From contig NZ_LMLP01000001.1 in the NCBI RefSeq assembly GCF_001421965.1, positions 1-64,000 of the forward strand: a stretch of 64,000 bases of DNA. Direction: 5' to 3'. Of this stretch, positions 26,748-36,663 are shown piece after piece. The stretch's first letter is position 1; each line of letters starts with the position of its first letter. Position numbers and translations under genes: made by a program. This DNA comes from Sphingomonas sp. Leaf67. Its GTDB lineage: Bacteria > Pseudomonadota > Alphaproteobacteria > Sphingomonadales > Sphingomonadaceae. The notes below the pieces were generated by a model, which ran no database searches, had not been told where the DNA came from, and saw only the letters and a list, made by a program, of their open reading frames with translations.

Positions 26748-27713
26748 ATGTCGGTGAAGATGGCCCTGGCGAAACTGTGCGCATGTGCCTGCGGTGGTGC
26801 CGTCCTTGGCGGTGGTGCCGTGCATGTCGCCGAATCTGCCCAGAACCGTGAGATCACGAAGCGGGCCATTACCAAACGCGCCATCACCAAACGTGCAGCG
26901 CCCCGTCCGGCGCTGCGCCGTGTCGTCACCCGCGTCGTCACGCGGACCAAGACGGTGTGCCCGCCGACCGTGGTAACCGTCGCCAGTCAGGGGGCACCGG
27001 TCCCGCTGCCCCCGGCCTTCACCGGTACGGACATGTCGCCGATGCTGGGCGGCGGCGGCTTTGGCGGCGGACCGGTACTGGTCGGTGGCACCGGCGGCGG
27101 CGGGATCGGTGGCGGTTTCTTTGCCGGCGGCTTCTTCGGCGGCGGCGGTTCCGGCGGCGGGTCGAGCGGGATCATCGTATCCTCGACATCGAGTACCAGC
27201 GGCGGTTCGACCTCTACCTCGTCGGGTGGCTCGGGGGGCTCTTCTTCCTCGACGTCGTCGGGCGGGTCGTCGACCAGCACCGGCGGCGTTTCGAGCACCA
27301 GCAGCACGTCGTCCGCCTCCGGCGGCAGCAGCGGCAATGTTTCCTCCTCATCCAGTGGAAACGTGTCGTCTTCGTCGAGCGGCAATGTATCGTCGTCGGC
27401 CTCGTCCAGCGGCGACGTCTCGTCATCAACCTCGTCTTCGTCGAGCGGCAACGTTTCGACCAGCACGTCCTCAGCATCGTCGGGTTCGACCAGCACATCG
27501 ACCTCATCCTCGTCGAACGGCTCGTCGAGCAAGGGCTGGAGTTCGAACGGCGGGTGGAGCTCGAACGGCAGTTCGAACGGCAAGCCGCCGCCCGGAAACC
27601 CGGACGGCCCGACGCCGGTCCCCGCCCCGCCGATGCTGCTGCTGTTCGGCGGAGCGGCTGCGGCGCTGGTTTTGCGCAAGCGGTTGGCACGCAGGACCGC
27701 CGTCGCCGACTAA
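26748..27713 (+). CDS. Ser/Thr/Gly-rich PEP-CTERM-type exported protein
   Basis: 321 residues. The N-terminal segment is signal-like, followed by a basic stretch with tandem ITKRA repeats (about 40-60) and Gly-rich runs. A long Ser/Thr/Asn low-complexity region follows with repeated SSSSGNV units (about 27340-27460). The C-terminus has the PEP-CTERM layout: a PVPAPP motif in place of PEP, a hydrophobic helix (MLLLFGGAAAALVL) and a basic tail (RKRLARR). It is a probable substrate of the exosortase at 48839-50359, likely glycosylated and surface-exposed; that link is inference. Confidence 0.78.
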   Translation: MSVKMALAKLCACACGGAVLGGGAVHVAESAQNREITKRAITKRAITKRAAPRPALRRVVTRVVTRTKTVCPPTVVTVASQGAPVPLPPAFTGTDMSPMLGGGGFGGGPVLVGGTGGGGIGGGFFAGGFFGGGGSGGGSSGIIVSSTSSTSGGSTSTSSGGSGGSSSSTSSGGSSTSTGGVSSTSSTSSASGGSSGNVSSSSSGNVSSSSSGNVSSSASSSGDVSSSTSSSSSGNVSTSTSSASSGSTSTSTSSSSNGSSSKGWSSNGGWSSNGSSNGKPPPGNPDGPTPVPAPPMLLLFGGAAAALVLRKRLARRTAVAD

Positions 27714-27749
27714 CGGACCGCGCGCGACAACGCACGGTCCGCGGGTCGA

Positions 27750-28202
27750 TCACGCGGCCGAAATCAGCTTTTCGATCTGGTCGACCGGATGGCCGGTCAG
27801 GTCCTTGTCGAGTTCACCGGTCAGACGCTCGCTGACCGTCTTGTGATAGTGCTTGCGCATCTCGCCCAGCGTCTTGGGCGGGGCGACGACGATCAGCGCC
27901 TCGAACTCGTTGGCCAGCGCGCGCTTGCGCAGCAGTTCGGCCGCTTCGGCGGCGAAGCGATCCTCCGCCTGCTGATGATAGTCGGTCTCGCCCATGCTGC
28001 CGCCGCCCTGCGCGAAATTGCCGCCACGGATCGACTGCGCCTGTCCGGCGGCGTCGGTCTTCTGATGGCGATCGGCGGGGTTCGCCTGCATCGCCTGATC
28101 CTCGACGACCAGGTTCGGCGTATTCGCATCGCCCTCGTTGCGGAAAAACAGCATTTTGCGGCCATCCGCGACCAACACACAGGCGTCATGGGGAATCCGC
28201 AT
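27750..28202 (-). CDS. Host attachment family protein
   Basis: A 150-residue soluble protein of the host-attachment (AtsA-like, PF10116) family, first linked to plant-cell attachment in Agrobacterium. Features are the opening [20 protein letters not shown], a Gly/Gln-rich middle, and the C-terminal [18 protein letters not shown] and [18 protein letters not shown] segments. The start at 28202 is the first family-like methionine. It diverges from serS (95-bp gap). Its biochemical role is unknown. Confidence 0.85.
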   Translation of the reverse strand: MRIPHDACVLVADGRKMLFFRNEGDANTPNLVVEDQAMQANPADRHQKTDAAGQAQSIRGGNFAQGGGSMGETDYHQQAEDRFAAEAAELLRKRALANEFEALIVVAPPKTLGEMRKHYHKTVSERLTGELDKDLTGHPVDQIEKLISAA

Positions 28203-28297
28203 TCCATCTCTCCTCTGATTGCAACGACCGCCCAACGCACCGGCGGCGGCGGCGGTTGCGGCTTGCATGGCCGACCGGCGCTCGCCATAGCCCGGCC

Positions 28298-29575
28298 ATG
28301 CACGATATCCGCCTGATCCGCGACGATCCCGTCGCCTTCGATGCCGCCCTTGCCCGCCGCGGGATGGAGCCCCTGTCGGCCGCGATCGTCGATCTCGACG
28401 AACGCCGTCGCGCCCTGCTGACCGAAGTGCAGGTCGCGCAGGCGCGCCGCAACGAAGCGTCGAAGGCGATCGGCGCGGCCAAGGCAAGCCACGACGAAGC
28501 GACCGCCACCGCGCTGATGGCCGAAGTCGCAACGCTCAAGGAGCGGATGCCCGCGATCGAGGCGGAGGAGGCGATGCTCGGCGAGGAACTGACCGCTCGC
28601 CTTGCCGCGATCCCAAATCTTCCGCTCGCCGACGTTCCGCAAGGGACGGGCGAGGACGAGAATGTCGTCGAAAAGACGGTCGGCGATCCCACCGCCTTTG
28701 CCTTCCCCCCCGCCGAGCATGACGCGATCGGGCCGGCGATCGGTCTCGATTTCGAAACCGGGGCCAAGCTGTCGGGCGCACGCTTCACGCTGGTCCGCGG
28801 TGCAGCTGCCAAACTGCATCGTGCGCTCGGCCAGTTCATGCTCGATACGCTGACCGGCATCCATGGCTTTGAAGAGGTCGTGCCGCCGGTGCTGGTGCGT
28901 GGCGAGGCGCTGTACGGCACCGGTCAGTTGCCGAAATTCGCCGAGGACCTGTTCCGCACGACCGGCGATCACTGGCTGATCCCGACCGCCGAGGTATCGC
29001 TGACCAACATCGTTGCCGGGCAGATCCTGGCCGAGCGCGAGTTGCCGCTGCGCTTCACCGCGCTCACCATGTGCTTCCGTTCGGAAGCGGGAGCCGCCGG
29101 GCGCGACACACGGGGTTTCATCCGCCAGCATCAGTTCGAGAAGGCGGAAATGGTATCGATCACCACCCCCGACCAGTCGGACGCCGAGCATGAGCGGATG
29201 ACGCAGGCGGCGGAGGATATCCTCAACCGCCTCGTCCTGCCGTTCCGTCGCATGAAACTGTGTACCGGCGACATGGGCTTTTCGGCGGCGCGAACCTATG
29301 ATCTCGAAGTATGGCTGCCGGGCCAGAACCGGTATCGCGAGATTTCGAGCTGTTCGACCTGCACCGATTTTCAGGCGCGCCGCATGAACGCGCGCTATCG
29401 CCCGGAACGGGAGAAGGCGACGCGCTTCGTCCATAGCCTCAACGGGTCCGGCCTTGCGGTCGGGCGGACGCTGGTGGCAGTGCTGGAGAATTATCAGCAG
29501 GCCGACGGCTCGGTCGTCGTGCCCGACGTGCTGCGCCGGTATGTCGGGCAGGACGTCCTGACGCCGGCGGGTTAA
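28298..29575 (+). CDS. serS: Seryl-tRNA synthetase
   Basis: A 425-residue class II synthetase charging tRNA-Ser (and tRNA-Sec where present). The N-terminal two-helix coiled-coil arm (about 25-105) grips the long variable arm of the tRNA. Catalytic motifs are [33 protein letters not shown] (motif 2) and [18 protein letters not shown] (motif 3). The start is ATG 28298 (MHDIRL). Confidence 0.96.
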   Translation: MHDIRLIRDDPVAFDAALARRGMEPLSAAIVDLDERRRALLTEVQVAQARRNEASKAIGAAKASHDEATATALMAEVATLKERMPAIEAEEAMLGEELTARLAAIPNLPLADVPQGTGEDENVVEKTVGDPTAFAFPPAEHDAIGPAIGLDFETGAKLSGARFTLVRGAAAKLHRALGQFMLDTLTGIHGFEEVVPPVLVRGEALYGTGQLPKFAEDLFRTTGDHWLIPTAEVSLTNIVAGQILAERELPLRFTALTMCFRSEAGAAGRDTRGFIRQHQFEKAEMVSITTPDQSDAEHERMTQAAEDILNRLVLPFRRMKLCTGDMGFSAARTYDLEVWLPGQNRYREISSCSTCTDFQARRMNARYRPEREKATRFVHSLNGSGLAVGRTLVAVLENYQQADGSVVVPDVLRRYVGQDVLTPAG

Positions 29576-29594
29576 GCAACGAACGGGGGCGGTG

Positions 29595-30671
29595 ATGCGG
29601 TTCGCGATAGGGGGTGCGATAGCGGCGGCGCTGATGATCGGCGCGAGTGGCTGTATCCCGTCCAATCCGGGCCGCATCGCGTCACAGCCGACCGTCGAAC
29701 CGGCACCGATCGCCGCCCCCGGCACGCCGCCCGCCACCGAGTCCCAAGGCGACGGCGTCACCGCCCTGCCGTCGCCGCCGCCCGCATGGGAAGCGAAGCG
29801 GGTCGTGCCCGACGCGCGGAGCGTCGCGCCCAGCAGCTATGTCGTCCGCTCCGGCGATACGCTGCGCGGCATCGCCAACCTGACCGGTGCCGGGACCGAG
29901 GCGATCGCGCGCGCCAATAATCTGCCGCCGCCGTTCATGATCCGCGCGGGGCAGCGCCTGGCCATCCCCGGCGGCCGCTACCATATGGTCGGCAAAGGCG
30001 AGAGCGGCATCGCCATCGCCCGCGCGTACGGCGTCGACTGGTCGCGCATCGCCACGGCGAACGCGCTTACCGAACCGTTCATCCTGCGGGCCGGGCAGCG
30101 CATTCTGATCCCGGTCGATGCCGTGCCGCGGTCGGCCGCCGAACGCGCCGCCGCGTTCCAGCTCGACATCGACGACATCCTGACCGGCGGCGAACCGGCG
30201 ATCGAACCAGACGCACGCCCTGCCCCCGCCGTCACCTCGCCCCGCCGGGTCCTGCCGTCGACCGCTGCCGTCGTCCCGCCCAGCGCCGATCCGGGCACGC
30301 TGATCTGGCCGGTCGATGGCCGGGTGTTCAAACGATTCGGCGCGGGCGACAGCGGGGAGCGCAACAACGGCATAAAGATTGCGGTCCCGATCGACACGCC
30401 GATCGCCGCTGCCGCCGCCGGGACCGTCGCCTATGTCGGCACCGGCGTGCCGGGGCTTGGCGGGGTGGTCATCATCCGCCACGGCAGCGGCCTCACCACC
30501 GTGTACGGCCATGCCAGCCAGTTGCTGGTGCAGCGCGGGCAGGCGGTGAAGAAGGGGCAGAAGATCGCACTGTCGGGCGACACCGGCTATGCCGAACGCC
30601 CGGCGGTCCATTTCGAGGTGCGGTCCGGCCGTACCCCGGTTGATCCGCTGTCGCGACTGCCGCGCCGGTGA
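29595..30671 (+). CDS. LysM/M23-domain lipoprotein (NlpD-like)
   Basis: A 358-residue envelope protein. A signal peptide ends in a lipobox (IGASGC, Cys about 18). Two LysM peptidoglycan-binding repeats follow (about 75-120, YVVRSGDTLRGIANLTG; about 125-170, YHMVGKGESGIAIARAYG), then a C-terminal M23 peptidase-like domain (GIKIAVPIDTPIAAAAAGTV, YGHAS, HFEVRSG). The first zinc-binding HxxxD motif appears replaced (NNGIKIA), suggesting an NlpD/EnvC-type amidase activator rather than an active peptidase. GTG 29592 is an alternative start. The stop overlaps the next gene (GTGA). Confidence 0.87.
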   Translation: MRFAIGGAIAAALMIGASGCIPSNPGRIASQPTVEPAPIAAPGTPPATESQGDGVTALPSPPPAWEAKRVVPDARSVAPSSYVVRSGDTLRGIANLTGAGTEAIARANNLPPPFMIRAGQRLAIPGGRYHMVGKGESGIAIARAYGVDWSRIATANALTEPFILRAGQRILIPVDAVPRSAAERAAAFQLDIDDILTGGEPAIEPDARPAPAVTSPRRVLPSTAAVVPPSADPGTLIWPVDGRVFKRFGAGDSGERNNGIKIAVPIDTPIAAAAAGTVAYVGTGVPGLGGVVIIRHGSGLTTVYGHASQLLVQRGQAVKKGQKIALSGDTGYAERPAVHFEVRSGRTPVDPLSRLPRR

Positions 30672-31678
30672 AGCCGCCGTTCCGCCGCGCCGTCCTGCGG
30701 CAATCGTCGCCGCTACCGGTCTGGGCGTCGATCCTGTGGCGGGTGGTCGCGGTCCTGACGCTGGTCGGCATCGCGGTCGCGGTGCACTGGTTCGATCGCA
30801 AGGGTCTGCGCGACAATTATGACGGGCAGGTCAGCTTCGCCGACGTGATCTACTTCACGATGATCTCGATCACGACCACCGGCTATGGCGATATCGCGCC
30901 GGTCAGCGAACGCGCGCGGCTGTTCGACGCGTTGATCGTTACGCCGATCCGGGTCTTCGTCGTGCTGCTGTTCATCGGCACGACCTATCAATTCGTCCTT
31001 CGGCGCAATTGGGAGCGTTGGCGCATGGCGCTGTTGCAAGACAAACTGACCGGTCACATCGTCGTCGCCGGCTTCGGCAAGACCGGGTCCGAGGCGGTCG
31101 ACGAACTGGTCGCGCGGGGCGAGGACCCGCGTCGTATCGTCGTAATCGATCCCGTCCAAGCGCATCTCGACGCCGCACAGAAACTGGGCTGCATCGTGCT
31201 GCTGGCCGATGCCACCCGCGACGCGACGCTGAACGATGTCTGCATCGCCCGCGCCCGGGCGCTGATCATCGCCACCGGTCGCGATGATACGTCGGTGCTG
31301 GTGACGCTGACCGCCCGCCATCTCGCACCCGATCTGACGATCAGCGTGATCGTGAAGGCGGAGGACAACGAGTTTCCCGCCCGCGCCGCCGGGGCGACGA
31401 CGGTCATCAATCCGGTCAGCTTCGCCGGGCTGCTGCTCGCCGGATCGTGCCGCGGGCCGCATATCGCCGATTACATGCTCGATCTGGCATCGATCGACGG
31501 CGCGGTCGCGCTGTCCGAACGTCCGGTCGCGGCGCACGAGGTCGGTCAGCCGCTGTCGGCGATCACCACCGGCCTTGGCCTGCGCGTCTATCGGCAGGGC
31601 GACAAGATCCGGTTCGACAGCCCCGAAGCCCGCAACCTGCAACCCGGCGACATGATCGTCGAAGTGGTCACGAGGTAA
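30668..31678 (+). CDS. Potassium channel with RCK (TrkA-N) domain
   Basis: A 336-residue two-helix channel subunit. TM1 (about 22-42), pore loop with selectivity filter TTTGYGD (about 75), TM2 (about 95-115), then an RCK domain with [17 protein letters not shown] and the ADATRDATL segment, and a C-terminal TrkA-C-like part ([12 protein letters not shown]). GTG start at 30668 overlaps the stop of the LysM/M23 gene, so the two are translationally coupled. Confidence 0.92.
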   Translation: MKPPFRRAVLRQSSPLPVWASILWRVVAVLTLVGIAVAVHWFDRKGLRDNYDGQVSFADVIYFTMISITTTGYGDIAPVSERARLFDALIVTPIRVFVVLLFIGTTYQFVLRRNWERWRMALLQDKLTGHIVVAGFGKTGSEAVDELVARGEDPRRIVVIDPVQAHLDAAQKLGCIVLLADATRDATLNDVCIARARALIIATGRDDTSVLVTLTARHLAPDLTISVIVKAEDNEFPARAAGATTVINPVSFAGLLLAGSCRGPHIADYMLDLASIDGAVALSERPVAAHEVGQPLSAITTGLGLRVYRQGDKIRFDSPEARNLQPGDMIVEVVTR

Positions 31679-31805
31679 CGCCGGAGGTCGCGCGGTTCGG
31701 GCCGATCGGTTTCCGCAGCGTCACGACCTTCGCCGGACGCGACAAACCGCACCGCACCACCGCCCCTATCATTTTTTGCCGAAATCGCTATGTGACCGGG
31801 CAATC

Positions 31806-33137
31806 ATGGCAACTCGTCTTCCTTCGCCTCCCCGTGTCGGGATGGTTTCCCTCGGCTGTCCCAAGAACCTTGTCGACAGCGAACGCATCCTGACCAAATT
31901 GCGCAGCGACGGGTATCAGATGTCGCCCGACTATGCCGGGGCCGATGTCGTGCTGGTCAATACCTGCGGTTTCCTCGATTCCGCCAAGGAAGAGTCGCTC
32001 GAAGCGATCGGCGAGGCGATTGCCGAAAATGGTCGCGTCATCGTCACCGGCTGCATGGGACAGGAGGCGGAGACGATCCGCGCCCGTTTCCCGCAGGTGC
32101 TGGCCGTCACCGGCGCGCATCAGTACGAACAGGTGGTCGAAGCGGTGCACGAAGCCGCGCCGCCGATCCCCTCGCCGTTCGTCGATCTTGTGCCCGAGAG
32201 CGGGCTGAAGCTGACGCCGCGCCATTACAGCTATCTTAAGATTTCGGAGGGCTGCAACCACCGCTGCTCGTTCTGCATCATCCCGTCGATCCGCGGCGAT
32301 CTGGCCAGCCGCCGCCCCGACGCGATCCTGCGCGAGGCGGAAAAGCTGGTCGCGGCGGGGACGAAGGAATTGCTGGTCATCAGCCAGGATACGTCGGCCT
32401 ATGGCATCGACATCCGCCGCGAACCGCGCGCATGGAAGGGGCGCGAGGTCGTGCCGCACATGACCGATCTGGCGCGCGAACTGGGACAGATCGCGCCGTG
32501 GGTGCGGCTGCACTATGTCTATCCCTATCCGCATGTCGACAGCGTCATCCCGCTGATGGCCGAGGGGCTGGTGCTGCCGTATCTCGACATTCCGTTCCAG
32601 CACGCCTCGCCCAATGTTCTAAAGGCGATGAAGCGTCCGGCGAACGATGCCAAGGTGCTCGAACGCCTGCGCGGCTGGCGTGAGGTGTGCTCCGACATCG
32701 CGATCCGTTCGTCATTCGTGGTCGGTTTCCCGGGCGAGACCGAAGCCGATTTCCAGTATCTGCTCGACTGGCTGGACGAGGCGCAGCTCGACCGGGTCGG
32801 CGCGTTCCGCTTCGAACCTGTCGAGGGTGCCGCCGCCAACGCGCTGCCCGATCCGGTGCCGGAGGCGGTGAAGGAAGAACGCTACGCGCGGATCATGGAA
32901 AAGACCGCCGCCATCTCCGCCGCCAAGCTGGCCGCAAAGATCGGGCGCACCATCGACGTCATCATCGACGAGGTCGGCGAGGAAGGCGGCGCGACCGGCC
33001 GCAGCACCGCCGACGCGCCGGGCATCGACGGCGAGGTGTTCCTTCGCGACGCCGGCCATCTGGCCCAGGGCGATATCGTCAAGGTCGAGGTCGAGGACGC
33101 CGACGAACACGACCTGTACGGCGTTTCGGTGGCCTGA
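31806..33137 (+). CDS. rimO: Ribosomal protein S12 methylthiotransferase
   Basis: A 443-residue radical-SAM enzyme that adds a methylthio group to Asp88 (E. coli numbering) of ribosomal protein S12. It has an N-terminal UPF0004 domain with three cysteines ([25 protein letters not shown]), the radical-SAM cluster CNHRCSFC and a C-terminal TRAM domain (about 380-443). The start is ATG 31806 (MATRLP). A short stem-loop lies right after the stop. Confidence 0.95.
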   Translation: MATRLPSPPRVGMVSLGCPKNLVDSERILTKLRSDGYQMSPDYAGADVVLVNTCGFLDSAKEESLEAIGEAIAENGRVIVTGCMGQEAETIRARFPQVLAVTGAHQYEQVVEAVHEAAPPIPSPFVDLVPESGLKLTPRHYSYLKISEGCNHRCSFCIIPSIRGDLASRRPDAILREAEKLVAAGTKELLVISQDTSAYGIDIRREPRAWKGREVVPHMTDLARELGQIAPWVRLHYVYPYPHVDSVIPLMAEGLVLPYLDIPFQHASPNVLKAMKRPANDAKVLERLRGWREVCSDIAIRSSFVVGFPGETEADFQYLLDWLDEAQLDRVGAFRFEPVEGAAANALPDPVPEAVKEERYARIMEKTAAISAAKLAAKIGRTIDVIIDEVGEEGGATGRSTADAPGIDGEVFLRDAGHLAQGDIVKVEVEDADEHDLYGVSVA

Positions 33138-33139
33138 AC

Positions 33140-33160
33140 TCCTCCCCGGCACGGGGAGGA
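33140..33160. terminator. Short stem-loop after rimO
   Basis: Perfect 9-bp stem (33140-33148 with 33152-33160) and a 3-nt loop, three bases after the rimO stop. The same hairpin recurs at 34581-34600 after the next gene. Placement suggests terminator or mRNA-end function, but recurrence also suits a small dispersed repeat. Confidence 0.5.
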
Positions 33161-33196
33161 TTGCACAGGACGCCCCCCGCCCCCTACATCCGAGCG

Positions 33197-34579
33197 ATGA
33201 CTCCGATGATCATCGCCGACCGCGGGCAGGACGCCCGTACCATCCACTTGATCCCCGTAGCCGCGTTCGATGCGTGGCTTGACCAGCACCCCCCCCGCAT
33301 CCGCGCCGCCGCGACGGCGCAGCGGCTGGTCGCCAAGGCGGGCAAGACCGCGACGCTGCCGGGCGAACGACCCGAAGAATGGTCGGTCGCCACCGTCGTC
33401 GCCGACCCGGCAAACCTGTCGGCATGGGATCTGGCGCACCTGCCCGCACAGCTTCCCGCCGGGAGCTATCGCCTCGCCAGCGGTACCCCCGGCGCGGCGA
33501 AACTCGGCTGGGCGACCGCGCAATATCGCTTCACCCGTTATCGCAAGGGCGATGACGACGCCCCCCGCATCCTGCTTTCCAACGAACCGGCCCGGATCGA
33601 CGAATCGCTGCGACAGGCGGCCGCCACCGCGCGGGTCCGCGATCTGGTCAACACCGCCGCCGCCGACCTCGGCCCTGCCGAACTCGCCATTGCCGTCCGC
33701 ACGATCGGCGACGCGCACGGCGCGACCGTTACCGTCACGTCAGGCCGCGATCTGGAGACCGGCTTTCCGATGATCCATGCGGTCGGAAAGGCCGCCGCCA
33801 AAGGCCGCGAACCCCGGTTGATCGAACTGGCCTGGGGCAATCCGGCGCATCCACGCGTCGCGCTGGTGGGCAAGGGCGTGTGCTTTGACAGTGGCGGGCT
33901 CGATATCAAGCCCTCCTCGGGCATGCGCCTGATGAAGAAGGATATGGGCGGCGCGGCCCATGCGCTGGCCCTCGCCGGGCTGGTGATGGAGACGCATCTG
34001 CCGGTCCGGCTCCATCTGCTGATCCCGGCGGTCGAGAACAGCGTATCGGCCGACAGCTTCCGTCCCGGCGACGTGCTGACCACACGCAAGGGGCTAACGG
34101 TCGAGAACACCAATACCGATGCCGAAGGACGGCTCGTCTTGGGCGATGCGCTGACCCGGGCGTGCGAGGATCACCCCGACCTGCTGATCGACTTCGCGAC
34201 CCTGACCGGTGCCGCGCGCGTGGCACTCGGCCCCGATCTGCCGGCGACCTTTGCCAATGACGATACGCTCGCCGCCGACCTGCTCGCGGCGGGCACGGCG
34301 GAGGAGGATCCGTTGTGGCGGATGCCGCTATGGGATGGCTATGACGACCTGCTGAAATCCGACATCGCCGACATGGTCAACGCGCCCGATGGCGGCATGG
34401 CGGGCGCGGTTACCGCCGCGCTGTTCCTGCGGCGGTTCGTGACGCCGGGCACCGCATGGGCGCATCTCGACACCTTCGCGTGGCGCGCGGCGGCGAAGCC
34501 GGGCCGGGCGAAGGGCGGTGAAGCCTATGGCCTGCGCGCGACGTGGCGGCTCCTGAAAGACCGATACGCCAAACCCTGA
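33197..34579 (+). CDS. M17-family leucyl aminopeptidase
   Basis: A 460-residue cytosolic metallo-aminopeptidase. The C-terminal catalytic domain contains the metal-site motifs VGKGVCFDSGGLDIKP, MKKDMGGAAHAL and the family signature NTDAEGRLVLGDAL. The N-terminal domain (about 1-170) is diverged and shorter than in E. coli PepA, as in PepB-type members. Start at ATG 33197. Confidence 0.92.
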   Translation: MTPMIIADRGQDARTIHLIPVAAFDAWLDQHPPRIRAAATAQRLVAKAGKTATLPGERPEEWSVATVVADPANLSAWDLAHLPAQLPAGSYRLASGTPGAAKLGWATAQYRFTRYRKGDDDAPRILLSNEPARIDESLRQAAATARVRDLVNTAAADLGPAELAIAVRTIGDAHGATVTVTSGRDLETGFPMIHAVGKAAAKGREPRLIELAWGNPAHPRVALVGKGVCFDSGGLDIKPSSGMRLMKKDMGGAAHALALAGLVMETHLPVRLHLLIPAVENSVSADSFRPGDVLTTRKGLTVENTNTDAEGRLVLGDALTRACEDHPDLLIDFATLTGAARVALGPDLPATFANDDTLAADLLAAGTAEEDPLWRMPLWDGYDDLLKSDIADMVNAPDGGMAGAVTAALFLRRFVTPGTAWAHLDTFAWRAAAKPGRAKGGEAYGLRATWRLLKDRYAKP

Positions 34580-34580
34580 A

Positions 34581-34600
34581 TCCTCCCCGGCACGGGGAGG
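34581..34600. terminator. Short stem-loop after M17 peptidase gene
   Basis: Same hairpin sequence as at 33140-33160: 34581-34589 pairs with the CGGGGAGG arm starting at 34593. It is followed by a GC-rich stretch (CGAAGCGGTGGTGGAGG, 34612-34628) of the sort seen as dispersed repeats. It lies between the peptidase gene and the convergent HerA-like gene. Confidence 0.5.
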
Positions 34601-34692
34601 GGGACTGCCGCGAAGCGGTGGTGGAGGGGGATGTCCCCATACGGCACCGCTGCGTTTCGAGGTGCTCCCCCTACCCGCACAGCGGCGAGGCG

Positions 34693-36144
34693 TTACGCCG
34701 CCTCCGCCGCCTCAGTCGTCCACCCCAGATGCGGCAACGCGATCGACCGCTTCCCCGCCAGATCGATGCGGCACACCAGCAGATCGCGCCCCTCGATATA
34801 GGCGAGCAGCCGCTTTACCCGCCCCAGCGAACTCGTCCCATAGGTCCGCGCGATCGCCGCATCGCTCGGGCAGGGCCGCCCTTCCCGCGCCGCCCGCGCG
34901 ATGAGCATGAACGCGCCGAGCATGTCGTCGGGCAACACATCCGCGATCGCCAGCGCCTGTGCCCATTCCTCGTCCGGCGCTTCGAAAATGCCGGCCCGCG
35001 CGCACGCCAGCCGCCGCGTGAAGGCCGGCAGGTCGAGCGGCGGGCGCGGCAGGCCCACCATGCGGCAGCGCACGTCGAAGTCCTGATACAGCACCGCCGC
35101 CGCGCGTGGCTGATCGCCCTCGTCCTCGACCAGCGCCCGCAGCACCTCCGCGACGATCGTATCGGTTTCGTCCGCCGACCGTTCGGGCAGGTCGGGCGCG
35201 TTGCTGGGCCGCACCGGCGCGGCAATCGCTGCCTCCACCGCTTCGGGTGGCGCGACGTGCCGGATCGGCGGCCCCAGCGGCAGCATCGCCTCGACCGGGG
35301 CGAGCAACAAACCCTTGATATCGGCCACCGGTGCGCTCGGCAGCGGCGTCAGCTTGGGACTGCCGCTGCGCGCCGACGTCTGCACCGGGCCGATCTTGAT
35401 CGACAGCGGCCGCCGCGACACCGCCGGCCCGAGCGCGAGGAAATGCCCGCGCTGCAAATCGCGGATCGCCTCGGCCTGCCGCCGCTCCATGCCGAGCAGA
35501 TCGGCCGCCCGCGCCATGTCGATGTCGAGGAAGGTGCGCCCCATCAGAAAGTTCGACGCCTCGGCCGCGACGTTCTTGGCGAGCTTCGCCAGACGCTGGG
35601 TCGCGATCACGCCGGCAAGGCCGCGCTTGCGCCCGCGGCACATCAGGTTGGTCATCGCCGACAGCGACGCACGCCGCACTTCCTCGACGACCTCGCCGCC
35701 GCCCGCCGGTGCGAACAACTGCGCTTCGTCCACCACGACCAGCGCCGGATACCAATGCTCGCGCGGCGCATCGAACAGCGCGTTCAGGAACGCGGCGGCG
35801 CACTTCATCTGCCCCTCCGCCTCCAGCCCTTCTAGGCTGAGCACCACCGAGGCGCGATGCTCGCGCGCGCGCGTCGCGAACCTCGCGACCTCGCGCTCGC
35901 TATGGTCGGCCGCCTCGATCACGACATGACCATAGGCGCCTGCCAGCGTGACGAAATCCCCTTCGGGATCAATCACCACCTGCTGGACATGGCCCGCGCT
36001 GCGTTCAAGCAGGCGGCGGAGGAGATGCGACTTTCCCGACCCCGAATTGCCCTGCACCAGCAATCGGGTCGCCAGCAATTCTTCGAGATCAAGGGGAACG
36101 GTCTTGCCCGCCGGGTCCGTCCCCATATCGACGTTCACGGTCAT
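34693..36144 (-). CDS. HerA-like ATP-binding protein (DUF87 family)
   Basis: A 483-residue FtsK/HerA-superfamily P-loop ATPase. Walker A is VQGNSGSGKSHLLRR (about residue 35), Walker B is LVVVDEAQLF (about 135), and a sensor-type ATQRLAKLAKN segment follows. The C-terminal third (about 290-483) has no clear domain but includes a helix-rich, possibly winged-helix stretch (AAIARTYGTSSLGRVKRLLAYIEGRDLL). HerA proteins usually pump DNA with a nuclease partner (NurA); none is adjacent. Role unknown. Confidence 0.82.
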   Translation of the reverse strand: MTVNVDMGTDPAGKTVPLDLEELLATRLLVQGNSGSGKSHLLRRLLERSAGHVQQVVIDPEGDFVTLAGAYGHVVIEAADHSEREVARFATRAREHRASVVLSLEGLEAEGQMKCAAAFLNALFDAPREHWYPALVVVDEAQLFAPAGGGEVVEEVRRASLSAMTNLMCRGRKRGLAGVIATQRLAKLAKNVAAEASNFLMGRTFLDIDMARAADLLGMERRQAEAIRDLQRGHFLALGPAVSRRPLSIKIGPVQTSARSGSPKLTPLPSAPVADIKGLLLAPVEAMLPLGPPIRHVAPPEAVEAAIAAPVRPSNAPDLPERSADETDTIVAEVLRALVEDEGDQPRAAAVLYQDFDVRCRMVGLPRPPLDLPAFTRRLACARAGIFEAPDEEWAQALAIADVLPDDMLGAFMLIARAAREGRPCPSDAAIARTYGTSSLGRVKRLLAYIEGRDLLVCRIDLAGKRSIALPHLGWTTEAAEAA

Positions 36145-36237
36145 CGCGGGTCTTTAGGCGGTGGTGCCGCGTCGGGGCAAGCGCTTGCGTCGACGCCCGT
36201 CGCACGCCATGCCGATCGCACCGTTCGGGGAGCGACC

Positions 36238-36663
36238 ATGCGACTGCACAAGGGCTATGCCGCGCTGACCATCGCGCTGCTGGCGATCGAGCTGGCCATC
36301 GCGCTGTTCCTGCACGATCCGATCATCCGGCCCTATGTCGGCGACGCGCTGGCGGTGGTGCTGGTCTATGCCGGCTTGCGCGCCGTCACCAACGCGGGCG
36401 TCCTGCCGGCCACGCTGATCGCATTCGCCATCGCCGTCGTGATCGAGTTCGGCCAGTATTTCCGCGTGCTTGCCGCCATCGGCCTCGATCACGACCGCTT
36501 CGCCCGGATGATCCTCGGCAGCGGTTTCGATCCGAAAGACTTCATCGCCTATGCCAGCGGCGCGGTCGCAGTGCTGCTGGTCGAACGTTACCGCCGCGCG
36601 TCGCGCGCCGCGGCCGGCATCCGCACCGTCAGCCCGTCGAGCGACTCGTCGAGCACGATCTGA
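36238..36663 (+). CDS. DUF2809-family small membrane protein
   Basis: A 141-residue protein with four predicted transmembrane segments (IALLAIELAIALFL, GDALAVVLVYAGLRAV, ATLIAFAIAVVIEFGQYF, IAYASGAVAVLLVERY). It contains the VIEFGQ and GFDPKDFIAY stretches typical of DUF2809. No known function. Its last 25 codons run antisense into the end of the convergent ferredoxin gene (36588-36663). Confidence 0.8.
   Translation: MRLHKGYAALTIALLAIELAIALFLHDPIIRPYVGDALAVVLVYAGLRAVTNAGVLPATLIAFAIAVVIEFGQYFRVLAAIGLDHDRFARMILGSGFDPKDFIAYASGAVAVLLVERYRRASRAAAGIRTVSPSSDSSSTI

Noticed and set aside
27340..27460. CRISPR-like tandem repeats
   Set aside because: Repeats are in-frame codons for SSSSGNV within a coding region, without spacers.
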